Origin: Roseobacter sp. SK209-2-6 | GTDB taxonomy: Bacteria; Pseudomonadota; Alphaproteobacteria; Rhodobacterales; Rhodobacteraceae | Assembly: GCF_000169455.1 (NCBI RefSeq) | Contig: NZ_AAYC01000016.1 | Span: 35,597 to 99,596 of the forward strand | DNA length: 64,000 nt | Direction of reading: 5' to 3' | Position numbers and translations under genes: made by a program | In this document: positions 44,762 through 54,906 of the stretch, one piece after another | Position numbering within the stretch: position 1 is the stretch's first letter | How the letters are laid out: the number at the start of each line of letters is the position of its first letter | Notes under the pieces: model-generated | Told to the model about the DNA's origin: nothing | What the model saw: only the letters and a program-made list of their open reading frames with translations | Database searches by the model: none

Positions 44762-44877
44762 CGCATTTCTCTTGTGAAGTAGTCAGTAAAATACTCCTTT
44801 TAGAAACGCTTTCTTGACGACCTTAAGGCAATCTCTCTGAACAGTATCAGTACCCCCAACGGTTTGAGGGAGCAGAA

Positions 44878-47592
44878 ATGACAGATGGTGATGCCTCGTG
44901 GATCTTGATCATGGCACTCTTTGTGCTCGTGCTTCAATGCGGGTTCCTGTGCCTTGAGGCCGGTACGGTCCGGATAAAGAATGCAACCAATGTTGCGCTC
45001 AAGAATATCTCGGATGTTTGTGTGGTGAGCTTCGCTTTTTGGTTTTTGGGCTATGGTCTCATGTTTGGGCAAAGCAAAGGGGGGTTTTTCGGCTCCAGCT
45101 ATTTCTTCCCTGCGTTAGACAACACCAGCGGCCACTTTGCAGCAGTCTTTCTATTTCAAATGGCCTTTGCTTCGACAACTGCGACCATTGTTTCGGGTGC
45201 TGTCGCTGAAAGAGAGCGTTTCCTGGGCTATATGATTATGTCAATTGCCCTTGGTGGATTTATCTACCCGATTGCCGGTCATTGGATTTGGAATGAAGGT
45301 GGCTGGCTCAATCAGATGGGCTTTATTGACTTTGCCGGGGCCACCGTTGTCCATAGCGTGGGCGGCTGGGTCGCCCTAATCGCGGTTGTCCTACTTGGTC
45401 CGCGCCTTGGTCGTTTTAGCCATAAAAAACGCCTTTTTGAAGAAAACTCCATCTCTTTGGCGGCCCTAGGTGGTTTGTTGCTTTGGGTCGGTTGGGGCGC
45501 TTTCAATGGTGGGAGCGGATTAATATTTTCAGCGGACGTTGCCCCGATCATGGTCCGCACCATGCTGACAGCTGCAGGCGCTGGATTGACCAGTATTATC
45601 ATCGGTCTCTTCTTGATCGGTCATATGCGTTCAGAACTGTTGATCAACGGGCTGCTTGGTGGCCTTGTGGCTGGCACCGCTTCTATACATCTCATTTCGG
45701 GGTATTCCGCCTTTGTCATCGGCGCTGTTGGCGCCGTGTCGGTTGTACTTTCAAGAGATATCCTTGAGGCCTTGAAAATCGACGATGTTATTGGTGCTGT
45801 GCCCGTCCATCTTGTCGCGGGGATTGTCGGTACACTTGCGGTGGCCTTTGCCGTACCTGTCGAGCATTTACCTATGGGGTCACGGCTAGAACAACTGGGC
45901 GTCCAAGCTATCGGGATCGCTTGTGTTGGGCTTTGGGTCTTTGCCTGGGCGCTCCCCTTAGCTCTATGCCTCAAGGCCTTTGGCCTTTTCCGTGCCAAGC
46001 CGAAAGACGAGGTCAAAGGCCTCAATTTGGCAGAAAACCACCAACGCAACCTGCTTCTTGAACTCATTGAAGAAATGAAGCGCCATCAGAACTCATCAAG
46101 TTTTGCTCGCCGTGTCAGAGTGGAGCATTCCACGGAAGTCGGAGCGCTTGCCTATCGCTACAACAAGGTTCTTGATCGCGTTGAGCTAGAAATCAATCAG
46201 CGTATGGATGTCATCTCCAGAGAGCGGGAAACCCGCTTGATGGCAGAAGAGGCCTATATTGCTATGTGCGAAGCTCAACAGGACAGCGCATGGGCCGCAC
46301 GGCACGATAGGCTCACGGGTTTGGGCAATCGAATGCACCTTGAAGAGATTGCTTCGGACACGGTTGAAGGCGGAATGAGCGGAGCTTTGGTTATTGCTTT
46401 TGATCTGGATCGCTTCAAGGAAGTGAACGACACTTATGGGCATGAGGCGGGGGACCTTGTGCTCCAGGAAAGCGCAAACAGAATCTGCAAACCCCTTAGG
46501 AACGGGCAGGATTTTGCCTTTAGGATCGGTGGGGACGAATTTGTCGTCCTATTAGATTCAACAATGCCACAGGAAGAGGCTGAAGAGCTGTGCAACGATA
46601 TTCTTTTTGAACTCTTGCAGCCGATCAAGTTCAAGAAAACAGAACTTCGTGTAGGGGCATCAATTGGGTTTTCAACAGCATCACCAACAGCCTCCCTAAG
46701 CACAGCCCTACATCAGGCAGATCTTGCTCTATACGCGTCGAAACGAGATGGTCGTTCCTGTGTGAATGGTTACACGGAAGAAATCGGAGCAGCGCATGAG
46801 GAGAAGCTAAATCTGATCAAGGATTTCAAACTTGCATTCGAGCGCAATGAAATTGAAATCATGTTGCAGCCCCAAATCGATGCGAAGACACGCGAGCTAA
46901 CAGGCTGTGAGGCTTTGGCACGCTGGAACCACCCAATTCGCGGAATTCTTTCACCTGATCTGTTCACTCCTATCGCGCAAGAGCTGAATCTTCTTGCCGC
47001 TTTGGATCGAAAGATCCTTGATCAAGCCCTCTATGCATATTGGGTTCTTGCGGAACGGGGGATACTTCTGTCGAACATCTCCGTCAATGTATCGGCGGCG
47101 AGCCTCGCCAGTCCTGACCTGGCGGAACGCTTGGAACAACGTGTTGATCTTCCCAAGAATGGCCTGGCCTTCGAGCTTCTCGAAACGGTCTTTTTGGACC
47201 AGGTTAGCGATGATTACGCCCGTAAGATCCAAGCTTTAAAGGACCTGGGGATTACAATCGAGATTGATGATTTCGGAACGGGTCATGCCAGTATTGCTGC
47301 TGTGCTGGCGCTGCAACCTGACCGCTTGAAGATTGCACGCGTCTTTGCTGTTGACATTGACCAAAAACCTGAACGCCAGAACCTCATGCGAGGTTTCATC
47401 GAAATGGCTGCAAGCGTTGGTGCGGAAACCGTGATTGAAGGCATCGAAACGGAAGCGGAAGCGGATGTTTTGCGAGACTTGGGCGCCGATGTACTTCAGG
47501 GGTATGTTTTTGGTCGCCCAATGGACCTGCAGGCTTTTCTCGCTTGGGCGGAAACACGTCAAGTTTCAACAGGCAACACCAAAACCGGCTGA
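44878..47592 (+). CDS. Ammonium channel (Amt) fused to GGDEF and EAL domains
   Basis: A 904-residue chimera. Residues 5-385 form an Amt/AmtB domain with about eleven membrane segments, the extracellular Asp/His region (FIDFAGATVVHSVGGW) and the second pore His in VPVHLVAGIVG. A helical linker (about 386-470) leads to a diguanylate cyclase domain with intact GGDEF (551-555), then an EAL phosphodiesterase domain with intact EAL (678-680) and DDFGTG (797-802). The inhibitory RxxD site before GGDEF is degenerate (NGQD). It may couple external ammonium to cyclic di-GMP turnover. No glnK or second amt lies nearby. The frame is continuous, so the fusion is real in this sequence. Confidence 0.93.
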   Translation: MTDGDASWILIMALFVLVLQCGFLCLEAGTVRIKNATNVALKNISDVCVVSFAFWFLGYGLMFGQSKGGFFGSSYFFPALDNTSGHFAAVFLFQMAFASTTATIVSGAVAERERFLGYMIMSIALGGFIYPIAGHWIWNEGGWLNQMGFIDFAGATVVHSVGGWVALIAVVLLGPRLGRFSHKKRLFEENSISLAALGGLLLWVGWGAFNGGSGLIFSADVAPIMVRTMLTAAGAGLTSIIIGLFLIGHMRSELLINGLLGGLVAGTASIHLISGYSAFVIGAVGAVSVVLSRDILEALKIDDVIGAVPVHLVAGIVGTLAVAFAVPVEHLPMGSRLEQLGVQAIGIACVGLWVFAWALPLALCLKAFGLFRAKPKDEVKGLNLAENHQRNLLLELIEEMKRHQNSSSFARRVRVEHSTEVGALAYRYNKVLDRVELEINQRMDVISRERETRLMAEEAYIAMCEAQQDSAWAARHDRLTGLGNRMHLEEIASDTVEGGMSGALVIAFDLDRFKEVNDTYGHEAGDLVLQESANRICKPLRNGQDFAFRIGGDEFVVLLDSTMPQEEAEELCNDILFELLQPIKFKKTELRVGASIGFSTASPTASLSTALHQADLALYASKRDGRSCVNGYTEEIGAAHEEKLNLIKDFKLAFERNEIEIMLQPQIDAKTRELTGCEALARWNHPIRGILSPDLFTPIAQELNLLAALDRKILDQALYAYWVLAERGILLSNISVNVSAASLASPDLAERLEQRVDLPKNGLAFELLETVFLDQVSDDYARKIQALKDLGITIEIDDFGTGHASIAAVLALQPDRLKIARVFAVDIDQKPERQNLMRGFIEMAASVGAETVIEGIETEAEADVLRDLGADVLQGYVFGRPMDLQAFLAWAETRQVSTGNTKTG

Positions 47593-47601
47593 AAGATGTC
47601 A

Positions 47602-47618
47602 CCCAGGCCCGGCCTGGG
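47602..47618. terminator. Short palindrome after the Amt-GGDEF-EAL gene
   Basis: CCCAGGCC-C-GGCCTGGG forms an 8-base-pair hairpin 9 bases after the stop. No T-run follows, so it is only a possible 3' end between the convergent fusion gene and the Lrp-type regulator. Confidence 0.35.
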
Positions 47619-47785
47619 CAACCACGGGCCCTCTGGGCAGTATTTGTGCCACTGTCCCATGCCGTCACTTGAGCGGTCATTTTTGGGCTGACCGAAGCCA
47701 GTACCGCCCATGGGTCTGGTTCGGAGCGCTGGCAAAACGTATAAATCCCTAACTAACTCTGCCATCATCATTGACCTGCAATGAC

Positions 47786-48247
47786 CTAGGGTAAGCGTGC
47801 GCGATTGATAAATTTGCGCAGCGCGAACCGCGAGCGAACCACTCGCAACCCAGGCAATCGCATCAATTTAATTTGCAAAAAGCTCTCAAACTCCTCAAGG
47901 CTTTCTACAGCAACCTCCAACAGAAAATCCTGAGCACCGGTCATCAAGGTCCCGGTTACCACCTCATCAAAAAGTGCGACCTGACGTTGGAAATCCGCCA
48001 CTTTTTCAGCATCCTGCCTTTCAAGCTCCACAGAGACAAATGCGGTAATACCAAAGCCAGCAATCTTTCGGTCAATCCGCGCACTATAGCCACAAATCAA
48101 TCCAGATTCTTCCAGTCGTGCCAGGCGCCTTTTGCAGGGGGTTGCAGATAGCCCAGCCCGTTCTGCCAGCTGAACCAGAGGCATCCTCCCATCCTCCTGA
48201 AGTGCGCGAATAATTTTCCGATCTATCGAATCTGTAGTGATACTCAC
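47786..48247 (-). CDS. bkdR: Lrp/AsnC-family regulator, BkdR-like
   Basis: A 153-residue regulator with an N-terminal helix-turn-helix (MPLVQLAERAGLSATPCKRRLARLEESGLI) and the RAM ligand-binding domain (GFGITAFVSVELERQD ... VTGTLMTGAQDFLLEV). The GTG at 48247 has AAGGAG 6 bases upstream, better than the TTG two codons earlier. It is divergent from a branched-chain 2-oxoacid dehydrogenase operon, the same layout as bkdR in pseudomonads, where the regulator activates the operon in response to branched-chain amino acids. Confidence 0.85.
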   Translation of the reverse strand: MSITTDSIDRKIIRALQEDGRMPLVQLAERAGLSATPCKRRLARLEESGLICGYSARIDRKIAGFGITAFVSVELERQDAEKVADFQRQVALFDEVVTGTLMTGAQDFLLEVAVESLEEFESFLQIKLMRLPGLRVVRSRFALRKFINRARLP

Positions 48248-48514
48248 TCTCAACTCCTTAAATGATAGTGAAATCAGCTCACCTCAGAAGGTTTACGCTG
48301 CAAAAGGCGCTACTTCAACCTAAGCTAATAAAATAGTCTGAGAGAAAAGCAGGCCAAACGTTCCAAATCTCTCCCTCCTCTGCGGGCCCCGCCCTGCCTT
48401 TCACCTCTGCTCGAAAGCGTGGTTTTCAGGTGAAAAGGCAAAAGGCAGGCCTGGAAGCACGATCTTGGTTTTGAACAAGGAAAGGTACCTGCAAGCAAAA
48501 GGAAGCTGTCATGA

Positions 48515-49769
<1,255 letters not shown>

Positions 49770-49772
49770 GCC

Positions 49773-50786
49773 ATGGCAAGCATGACAATGATCGAGGCCA
49801 TCCGCGAGGCCCATGACGTGGCCATGGCCGCGGATGACAAGGTGGTGGTCTACGGCGAGGACGTGGGTTTTTTCGGCGGGGTGTTCCGCTGCACCGCCGG
49901 CCTGCAGGAGAAATACGGCAAGAGTCGCTGCTTTGACGCGCCGATCAACGAAAGCGGCATCGTCGGCACCGCCATCGGCATGGCCGCCTATGGGCTGAAG
50001 CCGGTGATCGAGATCCAATTCGCCGACTATGTGTATCCGGCCTATGACCAGATCGTCTCTGAGGCGGCGCGCCTGCGGCACCGCTCGAACGGAGATTTCA
50101 CCTGTCCCATCGTGATCCGCATGCCCACCGGCGGCGGCATCTTCGGTGGCCAGACCCACAGCCAGAGCCCCGAGGCGCTGTTCACCCATGTCTCCGGCCT
50201 CAAGGTGGTGATGCCCTCCAACCCGGCGGATGCCAAGGGGCTGCTTTTGGCCTCGATTGCGGATCCGGACCCGGTGATCTTTCTGGAACCGAAGCGTCTT
50301 TATAACGGGCCTTTTGACGGGCATCACGACAAGCCGCTGGTCTCCTGGAAGAAACACCCGCTGGGCGATGTGCCCGATGGCAGCGACGCTGTGCCGCTGG
50401 GCAAGGCCAAGATCCGGCGCGAGGGCGCTGATTTGACCATCCTGGCCTATGGCACCATGGTCTATGTCGCCGAAGCGGCGGTGGCGGAAACCGGTATCGA
50501 TGCCGAGGTGATCGATCTGCGCAGCCTGATGCCGCTGGATCTGGAGACCATCGTGGCATCGGTGCAGAAAACCGGCCGTTGCGTCATCGTGCATGAGGCA
50601 ACACGCACCTGCGGTTTTGGTGCTGAGCTGATGAGCCTGGTGCAGGAGAGCTGCTTTTACCATCTGGAGGCGCCGATCATCCGGGTCACCGGCTGGGACA
50701 CGCCTTATCCGCACGCCCAGGAATGGGAATATTTCCCCGGCCCGGCCCGCCTGGGCGAGGCGCTGAACAAAGTCATGGAGGACTGA
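49773..50786 (+). CDS. bkdA2: Branched-chain 2-oxoacid dehydrogenase E1 beta (BkdA2)
   Basis: A 337-residue transketolase-like subunit. The N-terminus MTMIEAIREAHDVAMAADDKVVVYGEDVGFFGGVF, FDAPINESGIVGTAIGMAAYG and EIQFADYVYPAYDQIVSEAA are classic E1-beta motifs; the C-terminal domain has VIDLRSLMPLDLETIVASV. It forms the heterotetramer with E1-alpha. Its ATG is 3 bases after the restored E1-alpha stop at 49769, which supports the idea that E1-alpha should be read through to that stop. Confidence 0.95.
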   Translation: MASMTMIEAIREAHDVAMAADDKVVVYGEDVGFFGGVFRCTAGLQEKYGKSRCFDAPINESGIVGTAIGMAAYGLKPVIEIQFADYVYPAYDQIVSEAARLRHRSNGDFTCPIVIRMPTGGGIFGGQTHSQSPEALFTHVSGLKVVMPSNPADAKGLLLASIADPDPVIFLEPKRLYNGPFDGHHDKPLVSWKKHPLGDVPDGSDAVPLGKAKIRREGADLTILAYGTMVYVAEAAVAETGIDAEVIDLRSLMPLDLETIVASVQKTGRCVIVHEATRTCGFGAELMSLVQESCFYHLEAPIIRVTGWDTPYPHAQEWEYFPGPARLGEALNKVMED

Positions 50787-50789
50787 ACC

Positions 50790-52058
50790 ATGGGAATTCA
50801 TGCAATCCGGCTGCCGGATATCGGGGAAGGCATCGCCGAGGCGGAGCTGACCGAATGGCAGGTGAAACCCGGCGATCTGGTCAAGGAAGACGACGTTCTG
50901 GCGGTGGTGATGACCGACAAGGCCGCCGTAGAAGTCCCCTCGCCGGTGGACGGCAAAGTGGCCGCGCTTGGCGGTGACATCGGCGAGCTGATGGCGGTGG
51001 GCTCGGTTCTGATCCGTCTTGAGGTCGAGGGCGCCGGCAATGAGCAGGAGGGCACTTCCGCCAGTCCAGAACCCGCGCCTGCAGCCGCACCGAAACCTGA
51101 ACCTGCGGCAGCTGCCGCACCTGCGCCGGAACCGGCTCCATCTGTTGCACCCGGCCCGGCCCCGGCGGCAGTGGCCCGTGCCAAGGGCACCAAACCGCTG
51201 GCAGCACCCTCGGTGCGCGCCCGCGCTCGCGAAGAAGGCATCGATCTGCGCCAGGTTCCGGGCTCCGGCCCCGCCGGGCGGATCAGCCATGCGGATCTGG
51301 ACCACTGGGCGGCCTCTGGCGGCATCCAGCAGGGCCAGGTCTCGCGCGGAGCCAATACCGGCATCGAAGAGGTCCGCGTCATCGGCATGCGCCGCAAGAT
51401 TGCCGAGAAGATGCAGCTCTCGAAACGGCAGATCCCCCATATCACCATCGTCGAAGAGGTGGAGATGGAGGCGCTGGACAGCCTGCGCGTAGCCCTCAAT
51501 GACAAGCACAAGGGCGAGCGAGCCAAACTGACCATCCTGCCCTTCCTGATGCGCGCCATTGTCGAGGCCGCCCGCGAACAGCCCGCCCTCAATGCGCGTT
51601 ATGATGATGAGGCCGGCGTGATCCACCGCCATGGCGGCGTCCATATCGGCATCGCCACCCAGACGCCGAACGGGTTGAACGTGCCGGTGATCCGCCATGC
51701 CGAAGCCGGCAGCCTTTGGGACAATGCCGCGGAACTGACCCGCCTGGCGGAAGCGGCGCGCGAGGGCACTATCAAGCGCGAGGAGCTGCAGGGCGGCACC
51801 ATCACCATCACCTCGCTGGGACCCCTCGGGGCGATTGCCACCACGCCGATCATCAACCACCCGGAGGTGGCGATTGTCGGTGTCAACAAGATGCAGATCC
51901 GCCCGGTCTGGGACGGCCAGCAGTTCCAGCCGCGCAAGATGATGAACATCTCCTGCAGCTTCGATCACCGGGTGATCGACGGCTGGGACGCGGCGGTCTT
52001 TGTGCAAAAACTGAAATCCCTGCTGGAAACTCCGGCGATGCTGTTTGTGGAGGGCTGA
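50790..52058 (+). CDS. bkdB: Branched-chain 2-oxoacid dehydrogenase E2 (dihydrolipoyl transacylase, BkdB)
   Basis: A 422-residue E2 core. In order: a lipoyl domain with the modified Lys in VVMTDKAAVEVPS (about residue 44), an Ala/Pro-rich flexible linker (about 85-130), a peripheral-subunit-binding domain (PSVRARAREEGIDLRQVPGSG), and a catalytic acyltransferase domain with the HxxxDG motif in CSFDHRVIDGWDA. It transfers the branched acyl group to CoA. It follows E1-beta by 3 bases, and the E3 gene starts directly at its stop codon. Confidence 0.95.
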   Translation: MGIHAIRLPDIGEGIAEAELTEWQVKPGDLVKEDDVLAVVMTDKAAVEVPSPVDGKVAALGGDIGELMAVGSVLIRLEVEGAGNEQEGTSASPEPAPAAAPKPEPAAAAAPAPEPAPSVAPGPAPAAVARAKGTKPLAAPSVRARAREEGIDLRQVPGSGPAGRISHADLDHWAASGGIQQGQVSRGANTGIEEVRVIGMRRKIAEKMQLSKRQIPHITIVEEVEMEALDSLRVALNDKHKGERAKLTILPFLMRAIVEAAREQPALNARYDDEAGVIHRHGGVHIGIATQTPNGLNVPVIRHAEAGSLWDNAAELTRLAEAAREGTIKREELQGGTITITSLGPLGAIATTPIINHPEVAIVGVNKMQIRPVWDGQQFQPRKMMNISCSFDHRVIDGWDAAVFVQKLKSLLETPAMLFVEG

Positions 52059-53417
52059 ATGCCTGATCTAAAATGTAAGCTGCTGATTATCGGGGCCGGT
52101 CCAGGCGGATATGTCTGCGCCATCCGGGCGGGCCAGCTGGGGCTGGACACCATCATCGTGGATGAGAGCGCACCGGGGGGTACCTGCCTCAACGTAGGCT
52201 GTATCCCTTCCAAGGCGCTGATCCATGCGGCGGAGGAATTCCACCGCATCGCCACGGCAGGGCAGGGGCCTCTGGGCATCAGCGCCGCCGCGCCCGAGAT
52301 CGATCTGGCCAGGACCGTGGCCTGGAAAGACGGCATCGTCAGCCGCCTCAACTCAGGGGTTTCGGGGCTGATGAAAAAGGCCGGCGCCCGCTTTGTGGCG
52401 GGCCGGGCGCGGTTCCTTGACGGCAAAACCGTGGCAGTGACGCAAGCGGGAGAAGAGATCCAGATTCGCGCCGAGCAGATCGTCATTGCCTCCGGCTCAG
52501 CCCCGGTGGAGCTGCCCTTCCTGCCCTTTGGCGGCGATATCCTATCCTCCACCGATGCGCTGGCGCTGACCAAGCTGCCGCAAAGCCTCGCCGTGGTTGG
52601 CGGCGGCTATATCGGGCTGGAACTGGGCACCGCCTTTGCCAAGCTGGGCGTCAAGGTCACCGTGGTTGAGGCCGAGGGCCGGATCCTGCCCACATATGAC
52701 CGGGCGCTAACCGCGCCGGTGGCCAAACGGCTGGAGGCTTTGGGGGTCACCGTGATGACCGGAGCCAAGGCCGAAGCCTTTGCCGGCGGTCAGCTGCACA
52801 CCGATCAGGGTGCGGTCGAGGCGGAGAAGGTCCTGGTCACCGTGGGCCGCCGCCCGCGCACGCAAGGTATTGGCGTGGAGGAGCTGGCGCTGACGCTGGA
52901 CGGGCCCTTTGTCCGTATCGATCAGCACTGCCAAAGCTCGATGCGCGGCATCTATGCCATTGGCGATGTGACCGGCGAGCCGATGCTAGCGCATCGGGCC
53001 ATGGCCCAGGGCGAGATGGTGGCCGAGCATGTCGCGGGCCATGCGGTGGAATGGGACAAGCGCGCCATCCCCGCGGTCTGCTTCACAGATCCCGAGATCG
53101 TCACCTGCGGCGCCCTGCCGGGCGAGGTGGAAGGCACGAAATCCAGCGAGTTTCCCCTGATGGCCAATGGCCGGGCGATGACCTGCGAGCGTGAAGAGGG
53201 CTTTATCCGGGTGGTCTGGCGCGAAAGCGACCATGCGGTTCTGGGCATCCAGGCGGTCGGCGCCCAGGTCTCGGAAATGTCGGCGGCTTTCACTCTGGCG
53301 ATCGAGATGGGGTGCTGCCTTGAGGATATCGGCGCCACCATCCACGCCCATCCGACCCAGTCAGAAGGCCTTCAGGAAGCCTGCCTTCGCGCTTTGGGGC
53401 ATGCACTTCATATCTAA
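52059..53417 (+). CDS. lpdV: Dihydrolipoyl dehydrogenase E3 of the bkd complex
   Basis: A 452-residue FAD/NAD disulfide reductase that reoxidises the lipoyl group. The FAD motif (LLIIGAGPGGYVCAIRAGQLG), the redox-active disulfide (GGTCLNVGCIPSKALIH), the NAD motif (LAVVGGGYIGLELGTAFAKLG) and the catalytic His (HAHPTQSEGLQEA) are intact. It begins on the base after the E2 stop codon. A strong terminator follows, so the operon is bkdA1-A2-B-lpdV. Confidence 0.94.
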   Translation: MPDLKCKLLIIGAGPGGYVCAIRAGQLGLDTIIVDESAPGGTCLNVGCIPSKALIHAAEEFHRIATAGQGPLGISAAAPEIDLARTVAWKDGIVSRLNSGVSGLMKKAGARFVAGRARFLDGKTVAVTQAGEEIQIRAEQIVIASGSAPVELPFLPFGGDILSSTDALALTKLPQSLAVVGGGYIGLELGTAFAKLGVKVTVVEAEGRILPTYDRALTAPVAKRLEALGVTVMTGAKAEAFAGGQLHTDQGAVEAEKVLVTVGRRPRTQGIGVEELALTLDGPFVRIDQHCQSSMRGIYAIGDVTGEPMLAHRAMAQGEMVAEHVAGHAVEWDKRAIPAVCFTDPEIVTCGALPGEVEGTKSSEFPLMANGRAMTCEREEGFIRVVWRESDHAVLGIQAVGAQVSEMSAAFTLAIEMGCCLEDIGATIHAHPTQSEGLQEACLRALGHALHI

Positions 53418-53437
53418 TTGTTAGGATAGCAAATCAG

Positions 53438-53470
53438 AAACGACCTCGGGATTTAGCCCCGGGGTCGTTT
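53438..53470 (+). terminator. Terminator of the bkd operon
   Basis: A 13-base-pair stem, AAACGACCTCGGG with CCCGGGGTCGTTT (one G-T pair), encloses a short loop. It lies 21 bases after the lpdV stop and continues into TTTCTT, as expected for an intrinsic terminator. Confidence 0.8.
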
Positions 53471-53749
53471 CTTGGGAGTCATGCCCAAGAGGCGACAGGC
53501 GCGAGTGCTAAATTCGTTTGCCAGCCCTCAACTGTTTTGAACAGCAACCCCTCGAAGAAAAACTAAAGAACATCCAAAGACCAATGTGACTCACTTTCAA
53601 AATGGGTCTATCAAGAGTCAAATAATGGGACTTTTCTTTTACCCAATACTCCACATCTTGAATCCAGACATGACGTTTAAGTGCGTTTGGTACCAGAGTT
53701 GGCCAAATTCGCTCCCGATTTTGGGTTTGATCGAACAGGAGGCCGCCGG
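53471..53749. other. Spacer upstream of AraC-family regulator
   Basis: This stretch is visibly more AT-rich than the bkd operon. It holds no credible gene and probably contains the promoter of the regulator that follows. A 93-codon frame on the minus strand overlaps the regulator start and lacks family features. Confidence 0.55.
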
Positions 53750-54769
53750 ATGACAAAATTTCACGCGATCCAGAACAACCAGCCCCCATTCCAAGGAAGC
53801 AACCGGCGACTGTTCAATGCAGCCATTCTAATAACCGAAGGGTTCTCTCTGCTGAGCCTGACCTCTCTTATAGACGTGTTGGACGCGGTCCAGACAGCTT
53901 CGCCTTTGGCCTGTGTGGATGTCACCATCCTGACTCTTGATGGCACTCCGGTGCGGGCGCGCTCGAAGGTTCAGATAGCCTCCGACGGTTCCTTGCTAGA
54001 CAATCTAAGACGGGACACCCTGCTACCCAGGCCCGACGTCTATGCCGTCTGTTCCGGTCCACAGATGAGCGCGGCCGAGACGGCTCTCACCCTCGAGTTG
54101 GTGCGAAAATGTCGCCTTTCTTCCACTCCGGTTTGCGCCATGGGTGCGGCTGTCCGCGTGATTGCCCAGTCTGGCCTTATCACAAAGGGAACCGACCATT
54201 GGTCGCGCATCCCCGCAAACCGCGAGACCCTCCCACATATCGATTTTGAAGATTCGATTTTTGTCAAAGACGGAAATCTGATCAGCTGCTCAGGCGAATT
54301 GGGCGCAATGGATTTTGCCTTGAACTGGGTGGAAAACAATATTTCCACAGAAACCGCCACGCGGATTCGAAACTACCTGCTTTTGCAATCCACACGCAGC
54401 GCTGACCGAGCTCAGACTTGCTCTGCCGCTGACCGTTACCGGGGGGCTCCTCCCAAGCTGCAACAGGCCATCAACCTGATGCTCGATAACTTGGAAGAAC
54501 CACTTAGCGTCAATACCATCGCAGCCATCATTGGCTTGTCCGTTCGTCAGGTTGAGCGCTTGTTCCTGCGCTATTTGGGTACGTCTCCGGTGCGGTTTTA
54601 TAGAATGGAACGCTTGGAGCTGGGGCGTAGCCTGGTGGAGGACACCAACATGCCGATCACCGAAATCGCACTTGCCTGCGGCTTCAAGTCCCTGTCTTCT
54701 TTCATAAAACTGTTCCGCAACAACTTTGGCGCCACGCCAATCACATTCCGGGCATCAAAAGCTGCCTGA
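53750..54769 (+). CDS. AraC-family regulator with DJ-1/PfpI-like domain (GlxA/GbdR-like)
   Basis: A 339-residue regulator. The N-terminal GATase1-like domain (AILITEGFSLLSLTSLIDVLDAVQ) is joined to a C-terminal double helix-turn-helix (LSVNTIAAIIGLSVRQVERLFLRYLGTSP and ITEIALACGFKSLSSFIKLFRNNFG). This group includes GbdR and CdhR, which control betaine, carnitine and dimethylglycine breakdown. The ATG at 53750 has AGGAGG upstream. The convergent gene is a dimethylglycine/sarcosine dehydrogenase-like enzyme, so a role in methylated-amine catabolism is a reasonable inference. Confidence 0.85.
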   Translation: MTKFHAIQNNQPPFQGSNRRLFNAAILITEGFSLLSLTSLIDVLDAVQTASPLACVDVTILTLDGTPVRARSKVQIASDGSLLDNLRRDTLLPRPDVYAVCSGPQMSAAETALTLELVRKCRLSSTPVCAMGAAVRVIAQSGLITKGTDHWSRIPANRETLPHIDFEDSIFVKDGNLISCSGELGAMDFALNWVENNISTETATRIRNYLLLQSTRSADRAQTCSAADRYRGAPPKLQQAINLMLDNLEEPLSVNTIAAIIGLSVRQVERLFLRYLGTSPVRFYRMERLELGRSLVEDTNMPITEIALACGFKSLSSFIKLFRNNFGATPITFRASKAA

Positions 54770-54859
54770 GGCATGATCCCCGGGCACCTTTCTCTCCTGC
54801 CGGCAAACGCAAAGAAGCTGCCGGTTTCTTCTCTCAAAGGTGCTCTGGGCTGCCGCTTG

Positions 54860-54890
54860 CCCTCCGGGATACAATCCCGGAGGGTTTTTT
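54860..54890 (+). terminator. Intrinsic terminator after AraC-family regulator
   Basis: CCCTCCGGGA pairs perfectly with TCCCGGAGGG around TACAA and is followed by TTTTTT. It is a textbook intrinsic terminator for the regulator. A weaker stem, CCGGCA/TGCCGG, followed by TTTCTTC lies upstream at 54800-54824. Confidence 0.9.
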
Positions 54891-54906
54891 ATTAACTTAC
54901 AGTGCC

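Noticed and set aside
53508..53789. A 93-codon minus-strand frame before the AraC-family regulator
   Set aside because: It overlaps the regulator start, shows no family features and has no ribosome site.
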